Part shown: positions 63,363 to 64,000 of the stretch, in pieces
Layout of the letters: each line of letters begins with the position of its first letter
Position numbering within the stretch: position 1 is the first letter of the stretch
NCBI GenBank assembly: GCA_942486035.1
Contig: CALNXK010000072.1
Span: forward strand, 812,501-876,500
DNA length: 64,000 bases
Reading direction: 5' to 3'
Source of the DNA: Porites lobata
Lineage: Eukaryota; Cnidaria; Anthozoa; Scleractinia; Poritidae
The notes under the pieces: model-generated
The model's database searches: none
Told to the model about the DNA's origin: nothing
Seen by the model: the letters and a program-made list of their open reading frames with translations, nothing else
Translations under genes and position numbers: made by a program

Positions 63363-64000
63363 TATTTTTGGGCCTTTCAAACGAGGGCTACCTTTTGGGC
63401 GATTTTTGACAAATTTCCTTTGGTCCCCCCCATGCACTTTTTCAGAAAATGCGGGTTTTGGGTGACCTTGCAAAAAATGCCATAACTTGGTCATTTGGGC
63501 ACTTTTGGAGCCGCTCTTTGCCCTTAAATCTTTTCCAGTCCTTGCAGTTTATGTGCATACTAGTTGGAGGATAATGCCATTTGATTTAGAGTTTTATGGG
63601 GCTTTTCAAGCAAGAGTACTTTTTGGTTGATTTTTGAAAAATTTCCCTTCCTCCCCCACTTGCACTTTTTCGGAAAATGCGGGTTTAGGGTGACCTTGCA
63701 AAAATTGCCATAACTCTGCCATTCGGGCACTTTTGGAGCCGCCTTCTGCGCCAAAATCTTCTCCACTTTTTGAACTTTAAGTGCATATTAATTAGAGGAT
63801 AATGTCATTTGCGCCAGAGTGCTTTTGGGCGTTTGAAACGAGGGCTACTTTTTGGGCGATTTTTGAAAAATTTCCCTTGGTCCGCCCTTTGGACTTTTTC
63901 AGAAAATGCGGGTTTTGGGTGACCTTGCCTAAATTGCCATAACTGGGCCATTCGGGCACTTTTGGGCCGTTTTCTGCGCCTAATTCTACTCCAGTCTTTG
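63363..64000 (+). repeat. 229-bp satellite array, segment 11
   Basis: Nearly three monomers, beginning with the GACAAATTT variant. The array runs off the right edge of the window. Confidence 0.9.

Overview
This is a gene-poor eukaryotic window made almost entirely of two unrelated tandem satellite arrays, both repeatedly hit by DNA transposons. There are no bacterial operons, no tRNA or rRNA genes and no intact host gene. The organism is probably an invertebrate animal, and a cnidarian such as a coral or anemone fits best. That is an inference from the mix of PIF/Harbinger, MULE-like and TTAA-targeting elements, a 2A-like peptide joined to an OTU protease, and a captured ZAD-like exon; nothing in the window fixes the species.

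Region 1 (1-27600) is a satellite with a monomer of about 134 bp and many diverged monomer types in a partly repeated order, roughly 190 monomers. Its orientation flips twice: forward (1-4716), reversed (4717-10450), then forward (11213-27600). The reversed block pairs with 11213-17293 as a 5.7-kb-arm inverted repeat. The leftmost block is a further direct copy of 11527-15512. A broken PIF/Harbinger nuclease fragment (10451-11212) lies on the symmetry axis. Two later insertions each occupy a single copy of the triplicated sequence: a 1197-bp MULE-like element at 829-2025 carrying two captured, converging 5' exons (ZAD-like and RecQ-like helicase), and a 323-bp MITE at 14746-15068.

Region 2 (27601-64000) begins abruptly and is a second satellite with a 229-bp monomer in one orientation, about 120 monomers. 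Inside it sit nine full or partial copies of a ~398-bp terminal-inverted-repeat element, plus one short 3' remnant. Nearly all occupy the same position in the monomer and share a flanking variant, so the element appears to have been amplified together with the satellite. Two larger elements interrupt the array: a 1049-bp element at 49537-50585, and a 4300-bp element at 51935-56234 with exact TTAA target duplications and ~0.9-kb terminal inverted repeats. The latter encodes, on the minus strand, a 2A-like motif followed by an OTU-type cysteine protease domain that is now frameshifted, and it also hosts a 123-bp foldback element.

The short open frames scattered through both arrays are by-products of the repeats. 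The only protein-coding relics I support are the Harbinger nuclease fragment, the two captured exons and the OTU protein.
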